In this document: piece after piece, positions 23,137 to 31,042 of the stretch
Numbering within the stretch: the stretch's first letter is position 1
Layout: every line of letters begins with the position of its first letter
From: an uncultured bacterium
GTDB taxonomy: Bacteria; Patescibacteriota; Minisyncoccia; Minisyncoccales; UBA5738
Direction: 5' to 3'
Assembly (NCBI GenBank): GCA_903847095.1
Contig: CAINCQ010000038.1
Location: 1 to 49,643 of the forward strand
DNA length: 49,643 bases
Translations under genes and position numbers: made by a program
Notes under the pieces: model-generated
Databases searched by the model: none
Told to the model about the DNA's origin: nothing
Seen by the model: the letters and a program-made list of their open reading frames with translations, nothing else

Positions 23137-23649
23137 GTTGATCCGGGTTATTATTTCTTCTTTGGCCAGGTGTGCGGGAGAATCGGGATCTTCGGCCGCG
23201 TAACCCACCGGCACGAGAGCCACCGGACGAACATTTTCCGACAATCCGACAGCCTCTTTGACCACGCCTTCATCAAACGCACCCATCCAAAGGGTAGCCA
23301 AACCAAGCTCGACGGCCTGAAGCATCATGTTCTCGATCGACGCGGCAACATCGCAAACAGCGAATAGTTTTTTCCCGCGCTCCCCGTACTTGTCCGCGCT
23401 CTTTTCGTTAACGCAACAAACAATTACCAAAGGAGCGTCCCATAACGGCTGCTGCCGGTTGGCCGCCAACGCCAATTTTTTCCGAACCCCTTCGTTGAAA
23501 ACAAAATAGAATTTCCTTGATTGCAAGTTTCCCGCCGATGGCGCCCAAATCAAAGCATCCGAAAGTTTTTCGATGATTTCGGGACTGATCGGTTTTGTTT
23601 GAAACTTCCTGACGCTTCTTCTTTTTTTTATCGCGATAGATACTTCCAT
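23134..23649 (-). CDS. nitroreductase-family flavoprotein
   Basis: A 171-aa member of the FMN-dependent nitroreductase family. The N-terminal RRSVRKFQTKPI binds the FMN phosphate, and WAPSAGNLQSRKFYFV and the later GLATLWMGAF follow the family order. The C-terminal LVPVGYA is the usual end strand. Substrate cannot be assigned; relatives reduce nitroaromatics, quinones or flavins with NAD(P)H. The stop codon TAA is formed by the edge of the MITE, so the original C-terminus may have been longer by a few residues. Confidence 0.9.
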   Translation of the reverse strand: MEVSIAIKKRRSVRKFQTKPISPEIIEKLSDALIWAPSAGNLQSRKFYFVFNEGVRKKLALAANRQQPLWDAPLVIVCCVNEKSADKYGERGKKLFAVCDVAASIENMMLQAVELGLATLWMGAFDEGVVKEAVGLSENVRPVALVPVGYAAEDPDSPAHLAKEEIITRIN

Positions 23650-23733
23650 AGCTATATTATAGCTGAATTATTGGTTTAGCGAAAAAGAAACTTAATTTTT
23701 ATATCTGTTCCTTCAAGTAAAATCTGACGAAAT

Positions 23734-24702
23734 TTAAATATCGAGTTTCATAGTAGACCATTTTCCGCAACGATCGCCCCAACGAGCCGCAACCTTGCCG
23801 TCGATCCGCGTTTCGATCACTTCGCAATTGTTCGGGCATCCCCCGCAATTAAACGACGAACAGCGGATATCGCGTTCGGTAATGTCAAAACCCAAAAATT
23901 TCGTCTTTTCCGGCGGCTTATCGCGCACCAGAAACGCCGCGCCCACCGCGCCCATCACCGTGTTGTAAGGCGGAATGATCACCTCTTCCTGGAGAGCGTC
24001 CTCGAACGCTTTCTTGATCCCTTTATTCTCCGAAACCCCTCCCTGGAAAACAATCTTTGATTTGATGTTCTTGCCCTTGGCGACGCTGGAAAGAAAATTC
24101 CGAACCAAGCCGTGGCAAAGACCCGCGACGATATCCTCGGTCGAGTGGCCGATCTGCTGTTTATGAATCATGTCGGATTCACAAAACACGGTACACCGGG
24201 CGCCAAGCTGGGTCGGCTTTTTCGACCTTAAAGCGATATCTCCGAAGTCCTCGATGGGAATTTTCAAACGGTTCGCCTGGGCATCCAAAAACGCACCGGT
24301 GCCAGCCGAACAAATAAGGTTCATAGCGAAATCAACGCTAGACCCATCCTCCAAAATGACGATTTTCGAATCTTGGCCGCCGATCTCCAGGATCGTGCGC
24401 AATCCCGGCACGAATTGGGACGCTCCCCGGGCATGAGCCGTTATCTCGTTTTTCATCAGATCAGCCCCCGTGATCGCGCCCACGAGGTAGCGCGCCGAAC
24501 CGGTAGTTCCCACTCCGATAACCTCGACATCCATTTTTTTCTCGCTAAGATTTTGCTTAAGCATCGTCAGCCCGGCCTGCACGGCTTTGATTGGATTTCC
24601 TTCCGTCCGGATGTAAAGCGTATAGATAACTTCGCCCGCCTCATTGACCAAAACGAAGTTCGTGGAAATTGACCCGACATCGATTCCTAAATAGCATTTC
24701 AT
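23734..24702 (-). CDS. 2-hydroxyacyl-CoA dehydratase activase (BadF/BcrA-type ATPase)
   Basis: A 322-aa ATPase of the sugar-kinase/actin fold. GIDVGSISTN (residues 6-15) is the phosphate-1 loop. Cys131 (ICSAGTG) and Cys170 (GARC) correspond to the cysteines that bind the shared 4Fe-4S cluster in HgdC-type activases. An extra Cys-rich tail (CSSFNCGGCPNNC, about 291-303) goes beyond the 260-aa HgdC core. The family hydrolyses ATP to push a low-potential electron onto a partner dehydratase. The start overlaps the upstream dehydratase-like gene by 4 nt (ATGA). Confidence 0.9.
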   Translation of the reverse strand: MKCYLGIDVGSISTNFVLVNEAGEVIYTLYIRTEGNPIKAVQAGLTMLKQNLSEKKMDVEVIGVGTTGSARYLVGAITGADLMKNEITAHARGASQFVPGLRTILEIGGQDSKIVILEDGSSVDFAMNLICSAGTGAFLDAQANRLKIPIEDFGDIALRSKKPTQLGARCTVFCESDMIHKQQIGHSTEDIVAGLCHGLVRNFLSSVAKGKNIKSKIVFQGGVSENKGIKKAFEDALQEEVIIPPYNTVMGAVGAAFLVRDKPPEKTKFLGFDITERDIRCSSFNCGGCPNNCEVIETRIDGKVAARWGDRCGKWSTMKLDI

Positions 24703-25847
24703 ATTTTTTTTACGTTAAGGGTTCGCGCGTCTTTTTGCCGCTTAAGATCTTTTTGTTTTTTGAAGTGGTAATTTTTGACGACGTCGGCAAAAGCCTCAAG
24801 ACGGGTATTTATCCCGGCTTCGGCCACTTGTTCGTCGAGCGATAAAGAAAGAAAAGGAATATTGTTTTCCTGCCTGATCTTTTCCAAAATCGGGCGCACG
24901 GTAACTTCGGGCATACAGCCGAACGGCAAAAGCTGGATCACGCCGTCGAAATCCTTTTCAATAAAAGTGAGCATTTCGCCGATCGCATCGCGGCCATGAC
25001 CCCCAACCGTCGATTGAAGGTAGGAATAGATCCGGCGCTGAATCAGCCAGTCTATCCAGGGAAACGCCAATTTCTTTAAGTGATAGGTCAAATTCATCTC
25101 GCGATGAACCTCGATGCCATCCAACCCGAGCTTGGCTTCAAGATCGAAATTAATGGCCGGATCGGTCACCGTGTATATCTCGCCGATCATTCCGACCTTA
25201 AAAACTTCCCGGCTGTTATCAATCTCCACTTTTTTAAGTTTTGAAATTATTTGTTTCTTTAAGTTTAACAGTTCTTTTAAATTTTTGGTTTTTTCGATCG
25301 AGGCCAAACCCTCCCGAACGATTTTTTCCGTTCCACCTTTATTTATCTCGCGCGGCCGAATTTTCGCGGCCATTTTCTCGATCCTTTCGATAAGAGATAA
25401 TTTTTGAAAAAACGTATAAAAAGCCGAAGCGACCTGCCAATCGGTCGCGCCGCTGTTCTTCTTCAGCGCTTTAAAAATATCGCGGGGCGTGGCGCGGAAA
25501 TCGACAAACTTTACTTTGTATCCGCCATCCTTCAAGACTTTTTCCTGGATCAAGCCGTAATATTTCTGGCGGCAGGAACCGCCAACGTTCTGAATGCTTA
25601 AAATGGTATCGACTCCCTCCCTGATAACGGCGAGATATCCGCCAAGTGTTACCTTCATGGGAAAACAAAAAAGCTCCGGGGCTATCTTGGCTCCGTCGGC
25701 AATGATGGTCGAATTGGTTTTGGGCGGCAGGATGACCTTCATGCCAAGTTGCTCCAGCAATCCTTTTACGGCGATGGTGTAATTACCCCAACGCGCGAAT
25801 GTCACTACCGATTTTTCGGTTTTATCCATAATTAACTTTTTTACCAT
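24699..25847 (-). CDS. 2-hydroxyacyl-CoA dehydratase subunit-like protein (DUF2229/HgdB-like)
   Basis: A 382-aa protein. Family features include FPMKVTLGGYLAVIREGVDTILSIQNVGGSCRQKYYGLIQ with one conserved Cys and, near the C-terminus, DGVIQLLPFGCMPEVTVRPILEKI with another. The N-terminal segment (TFARWGNYTIAVKGLLEQLGM) is typical of CoA-substrate-specific activase-linked proteins. A 4Fe-4S cluster on the cysteines is expected. No catalytic dehydratase has been assigned for this subgroup, so the substrate is open. It forms a two-gene operon with the activase. Confidence 0.85.
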   Translation of the reverse strand: MVKKLIMDKTEKSVVTFARWGNYTIAVKGLLEQLGMKVILPPKTNSTIIADGAKIAPELFCFPMKVTLGGYLAVIREGVDTILSIQNVGGSCRQKYYGLIQEKVLKDGGYKVKFVDFRATPRDIFKALKKNSGATDWQVASAFYTFFQKLSLIERIEKMAAKIRPREINKGGTEKIVREGLASIEKTKNLKELLNLKKQIISKLKKVEIDNSREVFKVGMIGEIYTVTDPAINFDLEAKLGLDGIEVHREMNLTYHLKKLAFPWIDWLIQRRIYSYLQSTVGGHGRDAIGEMLTFIEKDFDGVIQLLPFGCMPEVTVRPILEKIRQENNIPFLSLSLDEQVAEAGINTRLEAFADVVKNYHFKKQKDLKRQKDARTLNVKKI

Positions 25848-25921
25848 ATCAAAAAAGTTCTTACAAGGACAAATTCAAAAAAACAATCAAGATAATCTTA
25901 CGCCCCAAGCTGTCTCCGAAA

Positions 25922-25950
25922 TTGCCTATAAATATTTTTTATGTTATTGT
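25922..25950 (+). promoter_or_regulatory. possible promoter of tRNA-Arg
   Basis: TTGCCT and TATTGT are separated by 17 nt and end 53 nt before the tRNA. Confidence 0.4.
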
Positions 25951-26003
25951 GATTACGTTTTCCCCCGCTCTCCTTACCGATTCGCAATGAAGCGGAAAGC
26001 AAC

Positions 26004-26076
26004 GCCCTCGTAGTTTAATGGATAAAATGCAAGGTTGCGGACCCTGCGACTACAGGTTCGATTCCTGTCGAGGGCA
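26004..26076 (+). tRNA. tRNA-Arg(GCG)
   Basis: A 73-nt cloverleaf with acceptor GCCCTCG/CGAGGGC and discriminator A. The anticodon loop TTGCGGA reads GCG with G37. A20 in the D-loop is an arginine identity element. The D-stem is weak (GTTT/AAAT) and the anticodon stem has an A-C mismatch at 29-41. No CCA is encoded (CAAG follows). Bacteria normally read CGN codons with ACG edited to inosine, so GCG is unusual. Confidence 0.88.
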
Positions 26077-26081
26077 CAAGA

Positions 26082-26110
26082 AACAAAAACGGCTCTAAGC
26101 CGTTTTTGTT
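26082..26110. terminator. terminator after tRNA-Arg
   Basis: The 13-bp stem AACAAAAACGGCT/AGCCGTTTTTGTT is active in both orientations. Confidence 0.88.
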
Positions 26111-26531
26111 CTTTTCACTTTTCAATTCGATAAAATACGAATAGCGTGTTTACTGTGACACCATGCTGCGCTAAATAAAAAAATAATCACCGAGAAAAAC
26201 GTTCTCCCTCGATAGCTTACCCTTACTGCTTGCCATAGTGGCTTTTCTTTAACCATTATTGTCCTGCCCTTGCTCGACGCCAAAAAATTCTCTGCCAAGA
26301 AACCCATGGACGAAAAAGCTCAAACAGTTTCCACTTTTTTTGAGCAAAAACTCCGGAGCCACGCCGGAGTTTTTTCTTTACTGAAGTCTGTTTAAATTTG
26401 ACTTCCCCACTCCGGAAACCCTCGCCGGAGCGACCGTTTTGCCCCAGTATTGCCTGAAAAACTATTGGGATTAGCTTGCATTTTTGATGGGCTCGGGTAT
26501 ATTTAAGAAAACTTAAATGGAGGAATCTTGA
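26111..26531. other. stretch without a convincing gene
   Basis: 421 bp between the tRNA-Arg terminator and the 26532 gene. It holds an orphan terminator (26346-26375) and, on the minus strand, a possible 44-codon ORF from ATG 26256 to 26122 (MVKEKPLWQ...) with one hydrophobic segment and a weak AGGA. The tracked frames 26122-26307 and 26256-26558 show no family features. A TTGCAT-16-TATATT promoter for the next gene lies at 26476-26503. Confidence 0.4.
26346..26375. terminator. orphan terminator
   Basis: AAAAACTCCGG pairs with CCGGAGTTTTT. No recognised gene ends here. Confidence 0.7.
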
Positions 26532-27272
26532 ATGGACGATTGTGCGACCCTGGAACAACTATCGACGGTGTCGATAAAAAAAACCGAAGTAAAACCGGCG
26601 GTAGATTGGAAAGACGCGATAGTTCCTAAAAAAATTGGCGGAAAAATGATTTATACCTGTCCGACTTTTCCGATGTCGGCGACTATCGACCCCTGCGACT
26701 TAAACCAAATATTCTCCGACCATGACGAATGGAAAAATTTCCCCGCAAACGACGGAAGGGCCCCATTTGCCGGCGGACCGCAGCATCAGTCAACCGAACG
26801 GATCACGCGTTTTGGCGCCAAAATCAACAAGGCTGATTTTAATGCCCTGCTGCGGATATTGGAACTCAAACGCGACCGAAGCGCCGATGAAAAGTGGCAA
26901 AGGTGGTACGACAAAGGATACATGGTCACTTACCATGAAGCACTCTGCCCCAAAACGGCGGGATATCTCACACAGATGCGCGTCATAAGCGAAACGATAC
27001 TGCCGTACAAATTCCATTTATCTAAAAACCTTTCTTCGATGCCGCGGCAACCAACCCCTATGGACGAAGTGCTGTGGCTTTTCATTGAAGAAGAAAAGAA
27101 AAAATGGGACAGATGGAATGGCGGCCAAAGCCTGAACGGCATATTCGCCGATTCGCATAATTGGGACGCGTCACTCCGCTTCGGCATTATGAAAGAGGAC
27201 GCTTTCGGCAGCATTATTCGAATCTTCAGCGATGCCAGTCTGAGGTTAATAGATTTCTGCGACGAAGAATAA
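26532..27272 (+). CDS. orphan protein, 246 aa
   Basis: Unrecognised soluble protein, rich in W and aromatic residues (WKDAIV, EKWQRWYDKGY, KKKWDRWNGG, SHNWDASLRFG). A basic and acidic helical middle (about 110-145) follows a Gly/Pro-rich segment around residues 77-92. The ATG is set by GGAGG 7 nt upstream. A terminator follows 8 nt after the stop, and it stands alone as a transcription unit. It belongs to the SD-bearing orphan class; function unknown. Confidence 0.7.
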   Translation: MDDCATLEQLSTVSIKKTEVKPAVDWKDAIVPKKIGGKMIYTCPTFPMSATIDPCDLNQIFSDHDEWKNFPANDGRAPFAGGPQHQSTERITRFGAKINKADFNALLRILELKRDRSADEKWQRWYDKGYMVTYHEALCPKTAGYLTQMRVISETILPYKFHLSKNLSSMPRQPTPMDEVLWLFIEEEKKKWDRWNGGQSLNGIFADSHNWDASLRFGIMKEDAFGSIIRIFSDASLRLIDFCDEE

Positions 27273-27279
27273 AAAATAG

Positions 27280-27306
27280 AGACGGAACAATTCCGCCTTT
27301 TTTCTT
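27280..27306 (+). terminator. terminator of 26532-27272
   Basis: GACGGAA pairs with TTCCGCC (one mismatch) and is followed by TTTTTT. Confidence 0.7.
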
Positions 27307-27312
27307 TGTCCA

Positions 27313-27340
27313 ACAAAAAACGGCGTTGAATCGCCGTTAT
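27313..27340 (-). terminator. terminator of the methyltransferase gene
   Basis: AACGGCG pairs with CGCCGTT and is followed by TTTTTTG on the minus strand. The stop codon overlaps the stem base. Confidence 0.8.
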
Positions 27341-27975
27341 GTTTTTTGGGCCCAGAAATGGAAGATCGTTTCGCCGAATATTTTTTTCGGATAGCCGACC
27401 ATTACTACAAATTCCAATTCCGCTTTCTCAAGCAAAACCATCATTTCCTCAATACCGTAATAGGCGTAATAACGCTCGCCACCACCAAAAGACCTTGGCT
27501 TTTCTTCCAGCCCCTCTCCTTCCCCTATTTTAAAGTTGAAAGAAAAAATACCGTTTTTTTTCAAGACCCGCCTTATTTCTAAAAGCACTTGAGGAAAATC
27601 GGCTTTGGGCACATGGTACACGCATCCATTAGCCCAAACGCCGGAAAACTTTCCCGCTCCAAAACCTAGTTTCCTCATATCCGCTTGGACAAACGGAATG
27701 CCGGCATTGCGCTCTCTGGCAACGTTAAGCATACCGCGCGAGAAATCGGCGCCGGTTACTTTCAAATTTTTTGATCCCAGGAAACCAGCGTCCTTGCCGT
27801 TTCCGCATCCGAGGTCGAGGACAGTCTCTCCGGGAAGCATCCCGACGAACATAGCAAGAAGCTTCTTCTCAAACTCCCCGACCCATCCGGCTATCGTTTC
27901 ATCGACGCTGCCGGAATATTCCGCGGCGATGCCATCGTACGTCTTTTGTGTAGTTTTAACTGCTGTTCTTTCCAT
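27337..27975 (-). CDS. class I SAM-dependent methyltransferase
   Basis: A 212-aa Methyltransf_11/25-type enzyme. Motif I is VLDLGCGNGKDAGFL (about residues 53-67), followed by VTGADFSRGML with the acidic residue for the SAM ribose, then VQADMRKLGF and the aromatic GVWANGCVYH (motif IV region). The start is moved from the tracked 27999 to ATG 27975 because GAGGTGG lies 4 nt upstream of it. Substrate is unknown; such stand-alone enzymes act on small molecules, quinones or RNA. It is monocistronic with its own terminator. Confidence 0.88.
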   Translation of the reverse strand: MERTAVKTTQKTYDGIAAEYSGSVDETIAGWVGEFEKKLLAMFVGMLPGETVLDLGCGNGKDAGFLGSKNLKVTGADFSRGMLNVARERNAGIPFVQADMRKLGFGAGKFSGVWANGCVYHVPKADFPQVLLEIRRVLKKNGIFSFNFKIGEGEGLEEKPRSFGGGERYYAYYGIEEMMVLLEKAELEFVVMVGYPKKIFGETIFHFWAQKT

Positions 27976-28053
27976 TAAACCACCTCTGTATTTTCCCAAA
28001 ACAAAGTTACAACAAACTCAATTAAAAAACAATCCCTCGTGCTTCCAAAGCAT

Positions 28054-28083
28054 GAAAAAAGCTCTTGGTTTTTCCAAGAGCTG
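28054..28083 (-). terminator. terminator of the TPM-domain gene
   Basis: AGCTCTTGG pairs with CCAAGAGCT and is followed by TTTTTT on the minus strand. Confidence 0.85.
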
Positions 28084-28093
28084 AATATTGGTT

Positions 28094-29797
28094 TCAAAAC
28101 TTTCCGCCACCTCCGCTTCCGCCGCTGTGGCCGCTACTGAAGGTGTGGCTGCTATTGCTACTGCTGCTACTATGCCCGCCATTAAATGAAGTGCTCTTAT
28201 GCCTAGCCTCAGCCGCGAGAGCGTCTTTGTGCTCCTGCTCGATCCGCTGAATATGGGCTTTATGAGCGCGATCGGCTCCGTCGTTATGGCTGTTGATCGC
28301 GTTCAACATCATATATGTTGTCACCCAATCGGTTGAGTCCCTTCCGGAAGAAAGTTGCTGAACCTCCATGATCTTTTCACGGGCGGCCGCAATCTCGGCT
28401 TGAGCAGTTCTTGAATCCCGGTACGCGGTTTCTTTTTCGTCCAGCTGTCTCTTGATTTCATCCATTTGGGCCAGCATTTTCGGCCCTTCGGTTCGCGCCC
28501 GTTCCGCCAGCGCCTGATCTTCTCTGGCTTGGGTGACAGCGCCGGACACCGCATTGCTCATTTCCTGAAGCTCGGCATTGGCCCGGATCCAATCGATTTC
28601 CTTGGGATCCTTTCCCTCGTATTCCCCACTTAATGCGGAAAAACGTTCTGCGGCCGGACTAAGCATGCCCCTCGCTTTATCGGTGACATCCTTGCCCTTC
28701 AACGCCTCCTGCGCTGCAGCAATCCGCTCCGGTAAATGGGCCAAAGCGCTTTGGGCTTCCCCTTTCGCCTCATCGGCCTTCTTCAATAACTTCTCCGCGT
28801 CGGCGCATATCTTGACGTAGGAAGTTATTTTTTCACCGACCTCGCTCAGCTCTTCTTTGATCTTTTGATGCTCCTCATTCTTTTGAGCATCAGCCTCGGC
28901 TAGATCAAGCTCTAACCCGGCCGTTTGCAGGGCATTAGCGGTGATCTCATTAAAAGCGCTGGCCAACCCTCCCCAAAGAGTCTGAGGATAGCTTGCTTTG
29001 AGTTTATCCAGGCTTTTTTGAGCCGCTATCAGCATATTTCCCAGCGAATCAAGCTGGCCTCTTAGGTTTTTGACCGACGCGAGATTATTGGCTTTAAATT
29101 CCGCCTCTTCTCGCGCTTTTTCTTCAGCCGCCCGCTTGGCCCTGGCTCTCGACGAGAGCACAGACTTTGCGATCAACAAGACAATTATTATGGCGACTAT
29201 AATCGCGATCAGGTAAAGAAATCCCGACCCGTCGCCGCTACTTGTTGCTGTTTGTCCGCCGGAAACCGGTACGCTGTTTGGCATTTGAGGCGAAGCTGTT
29301 GCCGCCGGCCAATTCGCGGGAAGCGCTTTTATTACCGCTTCGACGCCCGCATTCAATCCGGCAGACCATTCCTGATTTTTGAAGTACGGAATCATGTCAT
29401 CATTGGCAATCGAATCGCCGTTGATGTCGCCGGCAACACCGTCGCCCGGCTGGATCCACACTCCCCGGTCAGCCGTATCCAGAGAAAGCAGGATAAGTAC
29501 GCCGTTATTGACGTCGGCTCGCCCTACTCCCCATTCGTTGAACAGACCTTTGGCGTATTCATCCAAAGATTGCCCTTGGAGATCTTGTGTTGTCACAACC
29601 GCGATCTCGTTGGTCGTCTGCTGCTGATAGTCTATTAGCTTATTGTTCAAATCCTTAAATTCCTGCGCCGACAGTTTTCCCGCATTGTCGTACAAATACT
29701 TCCCCGCGACAGATTGGGGGTAACTAACCGCCAGCCCGATGCTTGTCATGATCAAAATTACAACAAGCGTCTTCAAGATATATCCATTGGCTTTCAC
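28094..29797 (-). CDS. TPM-domain (TLP18.3/Psb32/MOLO-1) membrane protein with coiled coil
   Basis: A 567-aa protein. A signal peptide (residues about 8-28) precedes a TPM domain (about 33-160) with the family segments YLYDNAGKLSAQEFKDLNNKL, TNEIAVVTTQDLQGQSLDEYA and DVNNGVLILLSLDTADRGVWIQPGDGV. After a Ser/Gln linker comes a transmembrane helix (about 190-212), then roughly 330 residues of charged coiled coil facing the cytoplasm. The C-terminus is a Ser/His/Gly tail (HSSSSSNSSHTFSSGHSGGSGGGGKF). GTG start with AAGGTGA and a good promoter. The long coiled coil is not part of the standard TPM architecture. Confidence 0.88.
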   Translation of the reverse strand: MKANGYILKTLVVILIMTSIGLAVSYPQSVAGKYLYDNAGKLSAQEFKDLNNKLIDYQQQTTNEIAVVTTQDLQGQSLDEYAKGLFNEWGVGRADVNNGVLILLSLDTADRGVWIQPGDGVAGDINGDSIANDDMIPYFKNQEWSAGLNAGVEAVIKALPANWPAATASPQMPNSVPVSGGQTATSSGDGSGFLYLIAIIVAIIIVLLIAKSVLSSRARAKRAAEEKAREEAEFKANNLASVKNLRGQLDSLGNMLIAAQKSLDKLKASYPQTLWGGLASAFNEITANALQTAGLELDLAEADAQKNEEHQKIKEELSEVGEKITSYVKICADAEKLLKKADEAKGEAQSALAHLPERIAAAQEALKGKDVTDKARGMLSPAAERFSALSGEYEGKDPKEIDWIRANAELQEMSNAVSGAVTQAREDQALAERARTEGPKMLAQMDEIKRQLDEKETAYRDSRTAQAEIAAAREKIMEVQQLSSGRDSTDWVTTYMMLNAINSHNDGADRAHKAHIQRIEQEHKDALAAEARHKSTSFNGGHSSSSSNSSHTFSSGHSGGSGGGGKF

Positions 29798-29841
29798 AAG
29801 TCTTCACCTTACCTGATTTTAGATGAGCTGTTTTCGTTGTA

Positions 29842-29870
29842 ATATTACAATATTTATTTAGTTCTGTCAA
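29842..29870 (-). promoter_or_regulatory. promoter of the TPM-domain gene
   Basis: TTGACA and TAATAT are separated by 17 nt on the minus strand. The -10 region overlaps the palindrome TTGTAATATTACAA. Confidence 0.7.
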
Positions 29871-29893
29871 TAGACAAACGACCGAGAATACTC

Positions 29894-29922
29894 TTGACTA
29901 ATTGTGCTTATTATTTTATTAT
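29894..29922 (+). promoter_or_regulatory. promoter for 29983-30354
   Basis: TTGACT and TATTAT are separated by 17 nt. It is divergent from the TPM-gene promoter. Confidence 0.65.
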
Positions 29923-29982
29923 ACAGCTTGCGGCAGTAAAGGTTTGCGCCGCAAACGATCATTTGCAATAGGAGGTATTTGA

Positions 29983-30354
29983 TTGGATGAAACAAAACCG
30001 AGAAAATTCAGGTTGGTAAGCGTTTTAAACATAGCGGCTGGCGTGACTATCGGGCCACTGAAAAACGTGCTGGAAATAATAAACTCTATGCACGGACAAA
30101 CGGTCCACTCGACCCGGATACCGGAAGCAATGGAATTGTGCCGGAAAAAGATCTGCCGCGAATATCCAGGGCTTGATGTTCTGCTTGGGCCTCAGATCGA
30201 ACAGATGAAAGGGATAGTCCCGCCGGGAAGCAAAGAGGATATGGCATCAATATTCCTGCGCCATTGGCTGTCCGCGATGACAAATATATACGGGGAAGAA
30301 ATCCTACTTTTTCCCCTCCCCTACAAATTGGATCTGGCCAACCCAAGAACCTGA
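29983..30354 (+). CDS. orphan protein, 123 aa
   Basis: Unrecognised. A basic N-terminus (KPRKFRLV) precedes a moderately hydrophobic helix (about 12-34), a Cys-containing segment (ELCRKKICREY, about 53-63) and a Pro-rich end (LLFPLPYKLD). The start is TTG, dictated by GGAGG 7 nt upstream; the only nearby ATG is out of frame. A 38-codon reading frame (30361-30476) follows the stop but runs through the terminator, so it is not called. Function unknown. Confidence 0.65.
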   Translation: MDETKPRKFRLVSVLNIAAGVTIGPLKNVLEIINSMHGQTVHSTRIPEAMELCRKKICREYPGLDVLLGPQIEQMKGIVPPGSKEDMASIFLRHWLSAMTNIYGEEILLFPLPYKLDLANPRT

Positions 30355-30422
30355 GAATAATGAAAGGCGAAAAATTGGAAGTAATCCTTTTTTTCCGTAC
30401 TTTCAGATCTCTCTCCAAAAAC

Positions 30423-30450
30423 AAGCGATGGATAAACATCGCTTTTATTT
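30423..30450 (+). terminator. terminator of 29983-30354
   Basis: AAGCGATG pairs with CATCGCTT and is followed by TTATTTTA. Confidence 0.65.
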
Positions 30451-30453
30451 TAC

Positions 30454-30482
30454 TTGCCAACGTTCTCATCGTTTGATTAAAT
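30454..30482 (+). promoter_or_regulatory. promoter for 30541-30927
   Basis: TTGCCA and TTAAAT are separated by 17 nt. Confidence 0.5.
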
Positions 30483-30540
30483 TTCAATTTTACGGTAAAA
30501 AGCATCCAGCAAAAGCTCTTTCAAATTGGGAGGTCGAAAT

Positions 30541-30927
30541 ATGGTAGAAATTCAAACCGGAACGATGAGGCTTAAAGGAGAAGGCATCGCGGACCTTCTG
30601 GAACATTTAAAAGACCAATTTTCTTCGCGCCTGGCCGTACCGGTAAAGATAAAATTTTCCGGCGAGATCAGCGGACCTATGGCTCCCTGGCCTTATTACT
30701 CCTTGGTCATTCCGAAGAAAAAGAAAATCGGACCGTTCGAATACGGAAAAAATGATCTGGTTCTGATGGCAATATATCCAAGTATCTACGGACGCGCCCG
30801 CGGTAGAAGCGAAATGTTTTGCAGCTTATTTTACGAAAAAATGGAAAACATAGTTACGGAAGAATTACAGCGATTCGGCGAGCTTTTCGATATCGACATA
30901 ATTTATATCACCGAAATCTTCGATTGA
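30541..30927 (+). CDS. orphan protein, 128 aa
   Basis: Unrecognised alpha/beta protein. The N-terminal half has an amphipathic helix (about 16-31, IADLLEHLKDQFSSRL) and strands (VPVKIKFSGEI, YYSLVIPKKKK). The C-terminal helix (about 92-112) is acidic. The track begins at 30526, but GGGAGG sits 7 nt before ATG 30541, so that start is used. It is a single-gene unit with promoter and terminator; function unknown. Confidence 0.68.
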   Translation: MVEIQTGTMRLKGEGIADLLEHLKDQFSSRLAVPVKIKFSGEISGPMAPWPYYSLVIPKKKKIGPFEYGKNDLVLMAIYPSIYGRARGRSEMFCSLFYEKMENIVTEELQRFGELFDIDIIYITEIFD

Positions 30928-30933
30928 AGCTTT

Positions 30934-30961
30934 AACAGGAATTCTAATTTCCTGTTTTTTG
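30934..30961 (+). terminator. terminator of 30541-30927
   Basis: AACAGGAA pairs with TTTCCTGTT and runs into TTTTTT. Confidence 0.8.
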
Positions 30962-30975
30962 TTTCCCGGTTAGCC

Positions 30976-31003
30976 TTGACTAATCATTAACAATATGTAT
31001 AAT
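30976..31003 (+). promoter_or_regulatory. promoter for 31043-32284
   Basis: TTGACT and TATAAT are separated by 16 nt. Confidence 0.75.
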
Positions 31004-31017
31004 ATTGCCAGTCAAAC

Positions 31018-31034
31018 GCACCTTAAAAAGGAGG
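31018..31034 (+). promoter_or_regulatory. shared leader motif with SD, copy 1
   Basis: GCAC-CTTAAAAA-GGAGG precedes the 31043 start. Similar leaders occur at 32382, 34080 and 37949. Confidence 0.5.
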
Positions 31035-31042
31035 ATTAAAAA

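Noticed and set aside
26256-26558. 100-aa minus-strand ORF
   Set aside because: Crosses a strong terminator and the start and promoter of the 26532 gene; no family features.
30361-30476. 38-codon ORF after the 29983 gene, with a hydrophobic end
   Set aside because: Its frame runs through the terminator at 30423-30450 and into the next promoter; no clear SD.
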